Assembly (NCBI RefSeq): GCF_029813835.1 | Contig: NZ_JARVKV010000014.1 | Span: forward strand, 40,751 to 104,750 | DNA from: Streptomyces sp. DH37 | GTDB lineage: Bacteria > Actinomycetota > Actinomycetes > Streptomycetales > Streptomycetaceae | Direction of reading: 5' to 3' | Length of the DNA: 64,000 bases | Shown here: in pieces, positions 32,868 to 40,859 of the stretch | How the letters are laid out: each line of letters starts with the position of its first letter | How positions within the stretch are numbered: the stretch's first letter is position 1 | Translations under genes and position numbers: made by a program | Notes under the pieces: generated by a model | Database searches by the model: none | The model's input: the letters and a program-made list of their open reading frames with translations, nothing else | Told to the model about the DNA's origin: nothing

Positions 32868-35150
32868 ATGTACGAGGATGAGACTGGGCCGCAGTTCGAG
32901 AAAAGGGCGCTCGCTGCCGCCAAGGCCATTCATGACCCCATGGGTATTCAAGGGCCAGTTATGCATCGCGGTCGAGAAATTGATGCCGCTTTCGAGACAG
33001 ACGACGCTCTCCATGTCTACGAATTCACAACCCGGAGGGATAAGGCTAAGGCAACTCAGGACGCGTCTAAGGTCAGAGACCTTCTCATCGAACTGCATAA
33101 AAAGCCAGAGAACGCCTACAAGAGCGTTACGGGTTGGGTTGTGACCCGAGACGAGCCGACGGCGGAACAGAAAGCGGCAGTAAAAAAGGAAGCCGAGCGG
33201 GCGAAGTTCCCTATTCACGCCATTAGCATGGCAACGCTTTCCCGCCGACTGTGTGACTCGGAGGGATATATCCAGTGCAGGGACAAAGCTCCATTCGGCA
33301 GCATCTCTTATGTCACCAAGCCCGCTTCGCCGTCCGTGAGCGTGGATACCATCTTCTCGAACACCGAAGGCAAAGAAAGCAACGTTAAAGACGTATCCAA
33401 GAGCCTAACAGAAGGAGGACGCCATCTAATCGTCGGGGAGTTCGGCGTCGGCAAAAGTCACGCGCTAAGGCAGCTCTACAACGAGATGCGCAAATCACAT
33501 TTCAAGCACAACAAGTTGACACCATTTCCCGTGCACATTAATTTGCGCGACTGCGCCGGCCTCAAGACACCTGCGGAAATACTCCGCAGGCACTCTGAGG
33601 AAGTAGGATTTAGCAGCGACCGAGCGCTTACTTCAGCGTGGCGCGCTGGAGCCTGCGTGCTGCTCCTCGACGGATTCGACGAGATCGTACCGACTCGTTG
33701 GATGGGAAGCGCGGCAGACGTCAAACAGGTACGATACCAAGCACTTTCCGGGGTTCGAAGGCTGATCGAAGAAGCACCGGAAGATGCCGGGATCGCTGTA
33801 TGTGGACGCGATCACTTTTTTTCATCCACCAGAGAAATGATCGAAGTCCTTGGATTGACGGATGAATGCTCCGTGCAAACCATTCATGACTTCACTGCTG
33901 AGCAAATGGCCAGTTATCTGGAAAAGGCCCAGATCACATGGCGGGTGCCAGAATGGCTGCCCACACGGCCACTTCTGATCGGCTATCTGCTGGCCGAAGG
34001 AGCTATGTATGATGTCGAATCAGATTCTCTGATTGATCAGGCTGCCGCGTGGCGAATGTTGTTTGGCTTGATCTGTAAGCGGGAAGCGAAAATGTTTACT
34101 GCGGTCCGACCGGAGAAAATCAAGCAGCTTGTTTCCAGAGTCGCTACGCTTGCACGTTCCACTGGCGAGGAGACTGGTCCGGTGGACATGAAAATTCTCA
34201 GCCAGGCTTTCCGCGAAGTGAACGGATTGGAGCCCGACGAGGAAGGGATTCAGCTCCTCCTCCGGCTGCCCGGATTGGCAAACCCAACTGCCGCCAGCAT
34301 GGATCCAGATCAAGAGCAACGAGTATTCGTGGACCGCGACCTTGCCGACACTGCATATGGCGAGGATCTTGCCGCCTACCTGGAGTATTCGCATGAAGGT
34401 CACACTCTCGCCCAAAACGCTTCTTGGGTAGTCTCATCCACCGACCTTGGAATTGGAGTGGCTGCTCTGACTCTCGATTCCAGAGGAGTTCCAGCTGGCA
34501 CTGTTCTTGGCGCCGCGAAACGTCGCCAGGACAACCACCAGTACGACGCTGTGTTGGCAGACTCGCTGCGAGTAGCCGATTACATGGGGCCAGACACGGT
34601 ACGACAGAGCTTCATTGTCGAAGGTGTGATGATCGAATCCCTGGCGCTCTCCGATAGCAGCACCGTTCTACCCAAGGTAAGTTTTCACGATTCGGTCATT
34701 CACCACCTAGATATTTCTTCAATTGACCCTGAAGAAGGAAGTCCGGTTTTCAAGTCGTGCCTAATCGGGTTTATCGATGGGGCGGCGAGCATCCCTGCAA
34801 GCCTCGCAAGCAATTTCATCGAATGCGAGATTGAGGGATTTGCTTCACTATCTCAAACTACTGCCGGCATCATGCAGTTGAAGCAGTCTGTCGACGTCAA
34901 GATCGCTCTGACGATCCTGAAGAAGATCTACTCGCAACGAGGATCTGGCCGTAAAGAAAGCGGGCTTTTCAGAGGGTTGGATCCAGCTATTAGGGGTCGT
35001 GTGCCTGCCGTGTTGAGTGCCTTGCAGTCGCAAGGATGGATTCACCGAATTGTATCGGGACGCGAACCCATCTATGTGGGAGTCAAGGAGGAGCGGGCCA
35101 ACGCATTGAGAATCCTCGAAGACCCTAACCGCTTCAAATTTGAGGTTTGA
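32868..35150 (+). CDS. PD-(D/E)XK-like nuclease / NACHT STAND ATPase fusion, candidate antiphage protein
   Basis: The 760-aa protein has three visible parts. Residues 1-150 resemble a restriction-endonuclease fold: FEKRALAAAKAI, Asp39 in GREIDAAFET, Glu52 in HVYEFTTRRDKAKATQD; the usual ExK is ExT, with Lys59/61 nearby. Residues 185-330 are a NACHT ATPase: Walker A GEFGVGKS (190-197), Walker B CVLLLDGFDEI (263-273), sensor CGRDHFF. Residues 480-665 contain a short beta-helix-like stretch and 675-760 a winged-helix-like C-terminus. Bacterial NACHT proteins of this layout sense phage and activate an effector, here probably DNA cleavage. Its lower G+C and island setting indicate transfer. GGGAG precedes the ATG. 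Confidence 0.85.
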   Translation: MYEDETGPQFEKRALAAAKAIHDPMGIQGPVMHRGREIDAAFETDDALHVYEFTTRRDKAKATQDASKVRDLLIELHKKPENAYKSVTGWVVTRDEPTAEQKAAVKKEAERAKFPIHAISMATLSRRLCDSEGYIQCRDKAPFGSISYVTKPASPSVSVDTIFSNTEGKESNVKDVSKSLTEGGRHLIVGEFGVGKSHALRQLYNEMRKSHFKHNKLTPFPVHINLRDCAGLKTPAEILRRHSEEVGFSSDRALTSAWRAGACVLLLDGFDEIVPTRWMGSAADVKQVRYQALSGVRRLIEEAPEDAGIAVCGRDHFFSSTREMIEVLGLTDECSVQTIHDFTAEQMASYLEKAQITWRVPEWLPTRPLLIGYLLAEGAMYDVESDSLIDQAAAWRMLFGLICKREAKMFTAVRPEKIKQLVSRVATLARSTGEETGPVDMKILSQAFREVNGLEPDEEGIQLLLRLPGLANPTAASMDPDQEQRVFVDRDLADTAYGEDLAAYLEYSHEGHTLAQNASWVVSSTDLGIGVAALTLDSRGVPAGTVLGAAKRRQDNHQYDAVLADSLRVADYMGPDTVRQSFIVEGVMIESLALSDSSTVLPKVSFHDSVIHHLDISSIDPEEGSPVFKSCLIGFIDGAASIPASLASNFIECEIEGFASLSQTTAGIMQLKQSVDVKIALTILKKIYSQRGSGRKESGLFRGLDPAIRGRVPAVLSALQSQGWIHRIVSGREPIYVGVKEERANALRILEDPNRFKFEV

Positions 35151-35200
35151 GAAAAACTGAGGAGCCGTTCGGCTCCGGGCGCATGATTCGCTGATAGCGA

Positions 35201-35233
35201 TGGGAGGCCCCAGTCTCGGGTTGGGGCCTCCCA
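35201..35233 (+). terminator. Terminator of the NACHT gene
   Basis: TGGGAGGCCCCA (35201-35212) pairs perfectly with 35222-35233 around a 9-base loop, 50 bases after the stop codon. Confidence 0.85.
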
Positions 35234-35610
35234 CGCACAGTGCTGACGAAGGTCCACGTTGGTATGTTCGGGTACTTCCTGGGATCGACGAGATCCCGCA
35301 TTGAGCAGGCGCCCGTGCGGGACGCGGGCCAGGTCACGCGGGGAACCACGGAAAACACTGGGCACGAGTGTGCGACCGATCCAACGTCCAAGCCGCTCCC
35401 CTACAGGTCAGCCCAGCAACCGGCCGTAGATCACCCCAGGGTCCCAAGCTGAGGGCTCCGGCCACCGTCACGGGCCAGCCGTGGCCGCTTGCTCTGGTCG
35501 ACGGCAAACCCCTATAGCGTGGCTGAAGCCGGTGGGGGTGCAGCGAGGCATACGCGTGCGTGATCGGTTGGCGCACCCGCCGTCGTGGCTGGCTGTCGTC
35601 GACTGAAGTT

Positions 35611-35628
35611 CGTGCCACTGCCGTGCCA
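35611..35628 (+). repeat. Right arm-type direct repeats CGTGCCA
   Basis: CGTGCCAC (35611-35618) and CGTGCCA (35622-35628) are spaced 11 bp, exactly as at the left end, and lie about 105 bases from attR. Confidence 0.6.
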
Positions 35629-35733
35629 GATGCAGGGGTCAGCCACGGTCAACGGCGGGGTCTCGCAGTCGAGTTTTCGGCAGCCTGACCAGGCGTCAAA
35701 CCTTCAGGCCACCGCCCCTACTCCTCACCCTCA

Positions 35734-35776
35734 CTCCTAAAGCGGGTGTCGCAGGTTCGAATCCTGCCGGGGGCAC
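35734..35776 (+). repeat. attR: 43-bp direct repeat of tRNA-Arg 3' half
   Basis: Identical to 32346-32388. It lacks the 5' half of the tRNA, so it is the partial copy left by integration. Confidence 0.95.
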
Positions 35777-35782
35777 CGGCAC

Positions 35783-35816
35783 AAAGGGCACCTACTCAAT
35801 TGAGTAGGTGCCCTTT
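35783..35816. terminator. Perfect 34-bp palindromic terminator after attR
   Basis: AAAGGGCACCTACTCAA (35783-35799) is followed directly by its complement (35800-35816). It probably is the original terminator of tRNA-Arg, displaced by the island. Confidence 0.75.
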
Positions 35817-35846
35817 GACATCCACGGTTGACATCAACGGCAGCGA

Positions 35847-36041
35847 TCAGCCGTGGTCGGGACGTCTCCTGAGCAGCCGGTCCAGGTGGCTGATCGTCTC
35901 CCGCCGGGTCTCCCGCGCCACGTGCGTGCAGACGTCCATGGTGCTGCTGACCCGGCTGCGCCCCGGGGTCTCCGTCACCACGCGGGGAGCCGTCCCGGCC
36001 GCCGTCAGCAGCATGGCGCGGCCGTGCCGGGCGGGAGGCCC
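35847..36041 (-). pseudogene. Decayed C-terminus of a tyrosine integrase
   Basis: The minus-strand frame reads ARHGRAMLLTAAGTAPRVV, then GRSRVSSTMDVCTHVARETR and SHLDRLLRRRPDHG before TGA. It aligns by eye with the end of actinomycete phage/AICE integrases, which read roughly HDLRHxxATLL...GHSxxSxTMDxYTHV...MDRLLRRRP. The box-II His (HxLRH) is Pro, GHS is GRS, and the nucleophile Tyr is Cys. Only about 65 residues remain; the next gene's stop lies 16 bases away. It ends about 70 bases from attR, the normal position of an integrase relative to its site. Confidence 0.75.
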
Positions 36042-36056
36042 GCGCCGGCGGCCGGG

Positions 36057-36548
36057 TCACTCGACGCGCCAGACCGCCTTGGCCGACAGGTACTCGGTGG
36101 AGGTCGACGGGGCCGACACGCTTCGGTCGTTCCATCCCACCAGACGGTGCTGGACGCCGCGGGTCTCCCAGGTGTCGACGTGCAGCAAGTGCTCCCGGTC
36201 CAGGAAGTACCACCACTGGCCCGGGTCCCCCGAGTAGCACCCGGAGAGGTAGACGGATCCCGTGCCCCGGCTGTCCAGGCACTCCCCGGTGATCGCGTTC
36301 TTGAGCATCCAGAACTCGTCGCCGCCCACCGACTTGCGGATGATCTCCCACTTGACGTGCTCGTAGCCGGGCTGCGAGCAGCCGATCTGGCGCGGCGCCT
36401 CGGTCGCGTTCACGGCGGCCAGGCACAGGCCGGTGTGGGCGTTGCGGAACTTGACGTAGGAGGCGGCCTGCGCGGTCTGGGCCGGCAGGGCGGACAGCAG
36501 GGCGGTCAGGGCGGCGGCGCCGGTCAGGAGCCGCAGACTCTTCGTCAT
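36057..36548 (-). CDS. Secreted ricin-B-lectin-like protein
   Basis: The 163-aa protein has a signal peptide (LRLLTGAAALTALLSALPAQ, cleavage after AQA) and a beta-trefoil-like body: YVKFRNAHTGLCLAAVN, EFWMLKNAITGECLDSRGTG and GQWWYFLDREHLLHVDTW. The repeated G-x-C-L and Q-W signatures suggest a ricin-type lectin unit, although the fold assignment is by eye. Four Cys could form disulfides. It ends beside the integrase relic. GGGAACG precedes the ATG. Confidence 0.7.
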   Translation of the reverse strand: MTKSLRLLTGAAALTALLSALPAQTAQAASYVKFRNAHTGLCLAAVNATEAPRQIGCSQPGYEHVKWEIIRKSVGGDEFWMLKNAITGECLDSRGTGSVYLSGCYSGDPGQWWYFLDREHLLHVDTWETRGVQHRLVGWNDRSVSAPSTSTEYLSAKAVWRVE

Positions 36549-36561
36549 CGTTCCCTTTTTC

Positions 36562-36598
36562 GGGCTTCCGGGCTTCCGGGCTTTCGGGCTTTCGGGCT
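36562..36598. repeat. 8-bp tandem repeat GGGCTTCC/GGGCTTTC
   Basis: Two GGGCTTCC and two GGGCTTTC units plus a partial copy follow each other in the leader of the lectin-like gene. Confidence 0.6.
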
Positions 36599-37357
36599 GG
36601 GTCACTGCGGGAGTCGGGGATCGGGGATCGCCGGAACGTCCTCGGCACGACGTGGCCCGTCGCGGTCCACGGACGGGGAGTCTCGCCGGTTCAACTCCCC
36701 CGGGCACGGCCGCCGTCCGGCGCGGCCGTGCCCGGGGGAGGATGTCCTTCGCCGCGCGGCCGGTCGGGGAGACGGGGCGGTGGACGGGCGGCTGGGAGGC
36801 GGGGTAGCGGCAGATCCGCGGGAGTGGCGTCAGATGGTCTGCCGGCTCCGGAGTGAGGTGATCGCTGCCGGACTCCGGATGCCTGGCGGCGGCGCGTGGC
36901 GGTGAACGCACAGCCGCCCTGCGGCCGGTTCTCCCCCGCCCGCTCCCGCGGCGTCGCCTGCCGCATCGGGCCCGTCAACCGGACGGGCCCTGCCCCTCAT
37001 CCGGTGGTGGCGGGGAGCCACGAATCCGCCTCCACCAGTCCGGTCCCCGCCCCCCGTGGCCGGAGCCGGGAGTCGGATTCGGGAGTCGGAGCCGGAGATC
37101 CGCGGACCAGCGGGGCCTGGACGACATCATATCTGCATCCGCGGGGTGAGAATTTGACGAAACGCACGGACAGTTTCCTTGCGGCAACGGCCGGAGCGGA
37201 ATTGCTCAACACACACATGCCGCCGCAACGTGCTACCGTCGACACCAGTTGCAGTTGTGGTTCCCGAATTCCAGGACCTTCTCAGTCGGCCTCTGCGCCG
37301 CTGGAAGCACTTTTTGGCGCCGGTCTTTTCCGGGCGGGGCGATCATCGCGGCGACAC
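36599..37357. other. Intergenic region between lectin-like gene and cold-shock gene
   Basis: No protein gene is supported. It contains short GGAGTCGGA-type repeats near 37065-37100 and a likely promoter for csp, where GTGCTACCGT near 37229-37238 offers a TACCGT -10. The csp leader would then be about 160 bases long, as is common for cold-shock messages. Confidence 0.35.
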
Positions 37358-37380
37358 GGCGTCCGCGCAGTGCGGACGCC
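37358..37380 (+). promoter_or_regulatory. Hairpin in the csp mRNA leader
   Basis: GGCGTCCGC (37358-37366) pairs perfectly with 37372-37380 around a 5-base loop, ending 27 bases before the csp ATG and just ahead of its GAAGGAG site. It could influence translation or stability of the cold-shock mRNA. Confidence 0.5.
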
Positions 37381-37407
37381 GACTCACTGCCCCGAAGGAG
37401 ACAGGAC

Positions 37408-37611
37408 ATGACCACCGGTACCGTGAAGTGGTTCAACGCGGAAAAGGGCTTCGGCTTCATCGAGCAGGACGGCGGCGGCGCCGACGTCTTCGCCCACTAC
37501 TCGAACATCGCCGCCCAGGGCTTCCGCGAGCTCCACGAGGGCCAGAAGGTGAGCTTCGACATCGCGCAGGGCCAGAAGGGCCCGACGGCCGAGAACATCG
37601 TCCTCGCCTGA
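37408..37611 (+). CDS. CspA-family cold-shock protein
   Basis: The 67-aa cold-shock domain has RNP1 KGFGFIEQD and RNP2 DVFAHYSNI, and begins [15 protein letters not shown]. It binds single-stranded nucleic acid and melts RNA structure at low temperature. GAAGGAG precedes the ATG. It leads a conserved actinomycete locus with a DEAD-box helicase, a CBS protein and a small protein. Confidence 0.95.
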   Translation: MTTGTVKWFNAEKGFGFIEQDGGGADVFAHYSNIAAQGFRELHEGQKVSFDIAQGQKGPTAENIVLA

Positions 37612-37630
37612 CGCCGACGCGCACTTCGCA

Positions 37631-37666
37631 GCCGGGGCCCGCATCCTTCGGGGTGCGGGCCCCGGC
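37631..37666 (+). terminator. Terminator after csp
   Basis: A perfect 13-bp stem (37631-37643 with 37654-37666) lies 20 bases after the csp stop, so csp can be transcribed alone. Confidence 0.85.
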
Positions 37667-37899
37667 CGCACGCGCTTCCCGCTACGCCTCCCGCCGCGGT
37701 TCCACCCGCGGGACGGCTGCTGGGGATCCGCGGGCCCGTGTACGCGGTCTCCCCTTCGAGGACGCCCCCGCGTCCCCTCTCGACCGCACCGCAGCGCACG
37801 ATTCAATTTCGCATTCCACTCGGTCCGTTCTTGCGATTCTCCTTACTGCTCCCCGCTGCGAGAATTCCTTGATATGTGCCGCATCGAGGAAGGTTCCGC

Positions 37900-39393
37900 A
37901 TGAACCGCACACGCACGAACGACCGCTTCGCCCGCCCTCGGAACGGCAGCGCCGCCTCCGGGGAAAAGGGCAACCGGTTCGGCACATCACCCCCGAGCCG
38001 CTCCGGCGGGCCGATCCGTTCCAACGGTCGCAACCGCCGTCCCGCCGCGCTCCGGGGCGATTTCGCCCTTCCGGAGACGATCACCCCGGCGCTGCCCGCC
38101 GCGGCGAGCTTCGCCGATCTCGGCATGCCCGCGGAACTGCTGGCCGCGCTCGTCTCGCAGGGCGTGACCGTACCGTTCCCGATCCAGGCCGCGACGCTGC
38201 CGAACTCCCTCGCCGGCCGCGATGTCCTCGGCCGGGGGCGCACCGGTTCCGGCAAGACCCTCGCCTTCGGGCTGGCCCTGCTGGCCCGTACGGCCGGGCG
38301 GCGCGCCGAGGCCCGGCAGCCGCTGGGGCTGGTCCTCGTACCGACGCGTGAGCTGGCGCAGCAGGTCACCGAGGCGCTCACGCCGTACGCCCGTTCGGTG
38401 AAGCTGCGCCTGGCCACCGTCGTGGGAGGGATGCCGATCGGCAGGCAGGCCGGCGCGCTGCGCGGCGGTGTCGAGGTCGTCGTCGCCACTCCCGGACGCC
38501 TCAGGGACCTCGTCGAACGCGGCGACTGCCGACTGGACCGGGTCCGGGTCACCGTCCTCGACGAAGCGGACCAGATGGCCGACATGGGCTTCATACCGCA
38601 GGTCACCGCGCTGCTCGACCAGGTCCGCCCCGACGGCCAGCGCATGCTGTTCTCCGCCACTCTCGACCGCAACGTCGATCTGCTCGTGCGCCGCTACCTG
38701 AGCGACCCCGTGGTGCACTCCGTCGATCCGCCGGCCGGCGCGGTCACGACGATGGAGCACCACGTGCTCCACGTCCACGGCGCCGACAAACACGCGGCCA
38801 CCACCGAGATCGCCGCACGCGACGGCCGCGTGATCATGTTCCTGGACACCAAGCACGCCGTCGACCGCCTCACCGAGCACCTCCTGAACAGCGGGGTACG
38901 GGCCGCCGCCCTGCACGGGGGCAAGTCGCAGCCGCAGCGCACCCGTACGCTGACGCGGTTCAGGAACGGGCACGTCAGCGTGCTGGTGGCGACCAACGTC
39001 GCCGCCCGCGGCATCCACGTCGACAACCTCGACCTCGTCGTCAACGTCGATCCCCCGACCGACCACAAGGACTACCTCCACCGCGGCGGCCGCACGGCCC
39101 GCGCAGGCGAGTCCGGCAGCGTCGTCACCCTGGTCACCCCGGACCAGCGCCGCGCCATGACCCGCCTCATGGCGACGGCCGGCATCGTCCCGCAGACCAC
39201 CCGGGTCCGCGCCGGCGAGGAGGCCCTGCACCGCATCACCGGCGCCCAGGCCCCCTCCGGCATCCCGGTCGTCGGCACCGCGCCGGTGGTCGGACGCCCC
39301 GGGCGCAGCGCCGCCTCACGCGGCCGGCGCCGCCCGGCCTCGGCGATCCGGCGCGCGCCCGCACGGCAGTCCGCCGCCGGGGCGGCAGCCTAG
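37900..39393 (+). CDS. DEAD-box RNA helicase (RhlE-like)
   Basis: The 497-aa protein has a basic N-terminal extension, Q motif, motif I GRTGSGKT, Ia VPTRELAQQ, Ib TPGRL, II VLDEADQMADMGF, III SAT, IV IMFLDTK, V VATNVAARGIHVD and VI HRGGRTARAG. The Arg/Ala-rich tail (RGRRRPASAIRRAPARQ) likely binds RNA. It unwinds structured RNA during cold adaptation, in keeping with the csp gene upstream. GAGGAAGG precedes the ATG. Confidence 0.95.
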   Translation: MNRTRTNDRFARPRNGSAASGEKGNRFGTSPPSRSGGPIRSNGRNRRPAALRGDFALPETITPALPAAASFADLGMPAELLAALVSQGVTVPFPIQAATLPNSLAGRDVLGRGRTGSGKTLAFGLALLARTAGRRAEARQPLGLVLVPTRELAQQVTEALTPYARSVKLRLATVVGGMPIGRQAGALRGGVEVVVATPGRLRDLVERGDCRLDRVRVTVLDEADQMADMGFIPQVTALLDQVRPDGQRMLFSATLDRNVDLLVRRYLSDPVVHSVDPPAGAVTTMEHHVLHVHGADKHAATTEIAARDGRVIMFLDTKHAVDRLTEHLLNSGVRAAALHGGKSQPQRTRTLTRFRNGHVSVLVATNVAARGIHVDNLDLVVNVDPPTDHKDYLHRGGRTARAGESGSVVTLVTPDQRRAMTRLMATAGIVPQTTRVRAGEEALHRITGAQAPSGIPVVGTAPVVGRPGRSAASRGRRRPASAIRRAPARQSAAGAAA

Positions 39394-39439
39394 AACCGCC
39401 CTGATCAGAAACCCGACCCATCTCCGCAGGAGGCACCTC

Positions 39440-39844
39440 TTGACCCTGGTCCAGACGCATCCCCGCTCAACGAGCACCGACTCCGCGCACAGGACGGCCG
39501 CCGAAGCCGTGGACGCGGACGGGCCTCGGGTCTGGGACGACATGACCGTCGAGGTGGCGCTGTCCGTCATGGCCGCCGCCCGCACGGGTCACCTCGTCGT
39601 CTGCGACGAGGACGGCCGGCGCACCGGCCTGGTCACCCGGGCCCGGCTCACCGCCGTGCGGGACGGTTCCGGATACACGGACCGGGTCCGCCTGCGCGAC
39701 ATCGCCGACGGCGGCGGGCCCTTCGCCTCGTCGCCGACCGCGGTGGCCGAAGCCGGGCACGCGGTGCGGCACCGGCGGCTCGGATCCCTGCCCGTGGTCG
39801 ACGAGCACGGCAGCGCCCCGGGCGTCCTCGCCCCCTCCCGCTGA
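39440..39844 (+). CDS. CBS domain pair protein
   Basis: The 134-aa protein from a TTG start (GGAGG upstream) holds two CBS motifs: VWDDMTVEVALSVMAAARTG with VVCDEDGRRTGLVTRARL, then VAEAGHAVRHRRLGSLPVVD. CBS pairs bind adenine nucleotides. It follows the helicase by 46 bases and is probably cotranscribed. Its role in the cold-shock locus is unknown. Confidence 0.85.
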   Translation: MTLVQTHPRSTSTDSAHRTAAEAVDADGPRVWDDMTVEVALSVMAAARTGHLVVCDEDGRRTGLVTRARLTAVRDGSGYTDRVRLRDIADGGGPFASSPTAVAEAGHAVRHRRLGSLPVVDEHGSAPGVLAPSR

Positions 39845-39889
39845 ACCGCCTCACCACGGCCCCTCCCCCTCCGCTCCTTGTGAGGTCCC

Positions 39890-40234
39890 ATGCGTTGTGT
39901 CATCGCCCGCTTTCCGTTCGAGCTCACCAAGGGCGGTGTGCTGGAATCGATGAAGGGCGTCAAACCCGAGCCGGTCACCGGCGACTCCGTGATCGTCGGG
40001 CGCCGCCGCTACCCCGCCAAGCAGGTCGGCCAGCTCGTCACCCACCAGGACCGCCGCGATTTCAGCAACGGCGAAGTCCTCCGGGCCATGACCCGGCTCG
40101 GCTTCACCTGCCGCACCGTCCCCAAGGCGGCGGTCGCGAAGATCGTCGACCCGCTCCAGCGGGCTTCCGCGGCGCAGGGCGCCCCATGCCTCCGCCGTCG
40201 GACCGCCCCCGGAGATCCGCCGGCGGCTCCCTGA
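39890..40234 (+). CDS. Small conserved protein of the cold-shock locus (SCO5918-like)
   Basis: The 114-aa protein opens with RCVIARFPFELTKGGVLESM and contains VGRRRYPAKQVGQLVTHQDR and MTRLGFTCRTVPKAAV, conserved in the position after the CBS gene in Streptomyces; I recall the S. coelicolor member as SCO5918. The function is unknown. It is basic and may bind RNA. The last 25 residues are low-complexity. Confidence 0.75.
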   Translation: MRCVIARFPFELTKGGVLESMKGVKPEPVTGDSVIVGRRRYPAKQVGQLVTHQDRRDFSNGEVLRAMTRLGFTCRTVPKAAVAKIVDPLQRASAAQGAPCLRRRTAPGDPPAAP

Positions 40235-40456
40235 CGACCCCCTGCCGGCGGCACCCGTCCTCGTCCGCCGGGTGCGCCGTCATGCCGCCGCACAGGGACG
40301 CGCCCTCACAGGCCCCGCCGCCGTCGGGCCGCGCCCCGCTCCGGGTGACGCGTCCGCACCGGCCGCTCGTCCCCTCGGACTGCCGCACCGGGCCGGACGG
40401 CACCGGGCCGGACGGCGCCCGGTCTGATCGGCTGCCGTCCGCTGTGAGGGTGCGGG

Positions 40457-40795
40457 TCAGGCGTCCGCCTTGCGGCCGGATCCGACGGCACCGCGTCGCA
40501 GTTCGTCGTTGATGCGCCGGGCCTCTTCGAGCTGGTCCTCCAGGATGATGATGCGGCAGGCCGCCTCGATGGCGGTGCCCTGGTCGACCAGTTCACGGGC
40601 GCGGGCGGCGATACGCAGCTGGTAGCGGGAGTAGCGACGGTGACCGCCCTCGGAACGCAGGGGCGTGATCAGCCGGGCGTCACCGAGGGCCCGCAGGAAG
40701 GCGGGCGTGGTGCCGAGCATCTCCGCTGCTCGTCCCATGGTGTAGGCGGGGTAGTCGTCGTCGTCGATTCGGTCGAGCGGTGTGTCTGCGGTCAT
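40457..40795 (-). CDS. MerR-type helix-turn-helix regulator
   Basis: The 112-aa protein has YTMGRAAEMLGTTPAFLRAL, LITPLRSEGGHRRYSRYQLR and a short coiled-coil C-terminus (CRIIILEDQLEEARRINDEL), so it is a minimal MerR protein without a ligand domain. It is convergent with the cold-shock locus. AGAGGTG precedes the ATG. The 32-bp palindrome in its leader is a possible operator or RNA hairpin. Confidence 0.85.
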   Translation of the reverse strand: MTADTPLDRIDDDDYPAYTMGRAAEMLGTTPAFLRALGDARLITPLRSEGGHRRYSRYQLRIAARARELVDQGTAIEAACRIIILEDQLEEARRINDELRRGAVGSGRKADA

Positions 40796-40823
40796 CTGCA
40801 CCTCTGATGGGGGAATGCGTCGA

Positions 40824-40855
40824 GGGGCCTTGGTGCCGTACGGCACCAAGGCCCC
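40824..40855. promoter_or_regulatory. Perfect 32-bp palindrome in the MerR gene leader
   Basis: The sequence centred on GCCGTACGGC at 40839/40840 is a perfect palindrome over 32 bp, ending 28 bases before the MerR ATG. It may be an operator for the MerR protein or a stable mRNA hairpin close to the ribosome site. Confidence 0.6.
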
Positions 40856-40859
40856 GAGG

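Larger units (their letters stand above)
32389..35733. mobile_element. tRNA-Arg integrated mini-island (about 3.4 kb with one repeat)
   Basis: The segment is bounded by 43-bp identical repeats of the tRNA 3' end. Each end carries two CGTGCCA repeats exactly 11 bp apart (32450/32461 and 35611/35622), which look like integrase or excisionase arm sites. Base composition of the main gene is visibly less G+C-rich than its surroundings. The only convincing gene is the nuclease-NACHT protein. No integrase, excisionase or transfer gene is inside, so the island is either immobile or mobilised in trans. Confidence 0.85.
35151..35733. other. Right part of the island without a supported gene
   Basis: A small hairpin GGAGCC/GGCTCC (35161-35176) and the terminator at 35201-35233 follow the NACHT stop. 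The rest contains short stop-bounded frames only, one ending HPPSWLAVVD at about 35604, which could be the tail of a lost gene. The arm repeats are at 35611-35628. Confidence 0.4.

Noticed and set aside
32462..32881. 139-codon frame in the left part of the island
   Set aside because: It is Pro/Arg/Thr-rich, translates the ACACCC repeat and overlaps the NACHT start.
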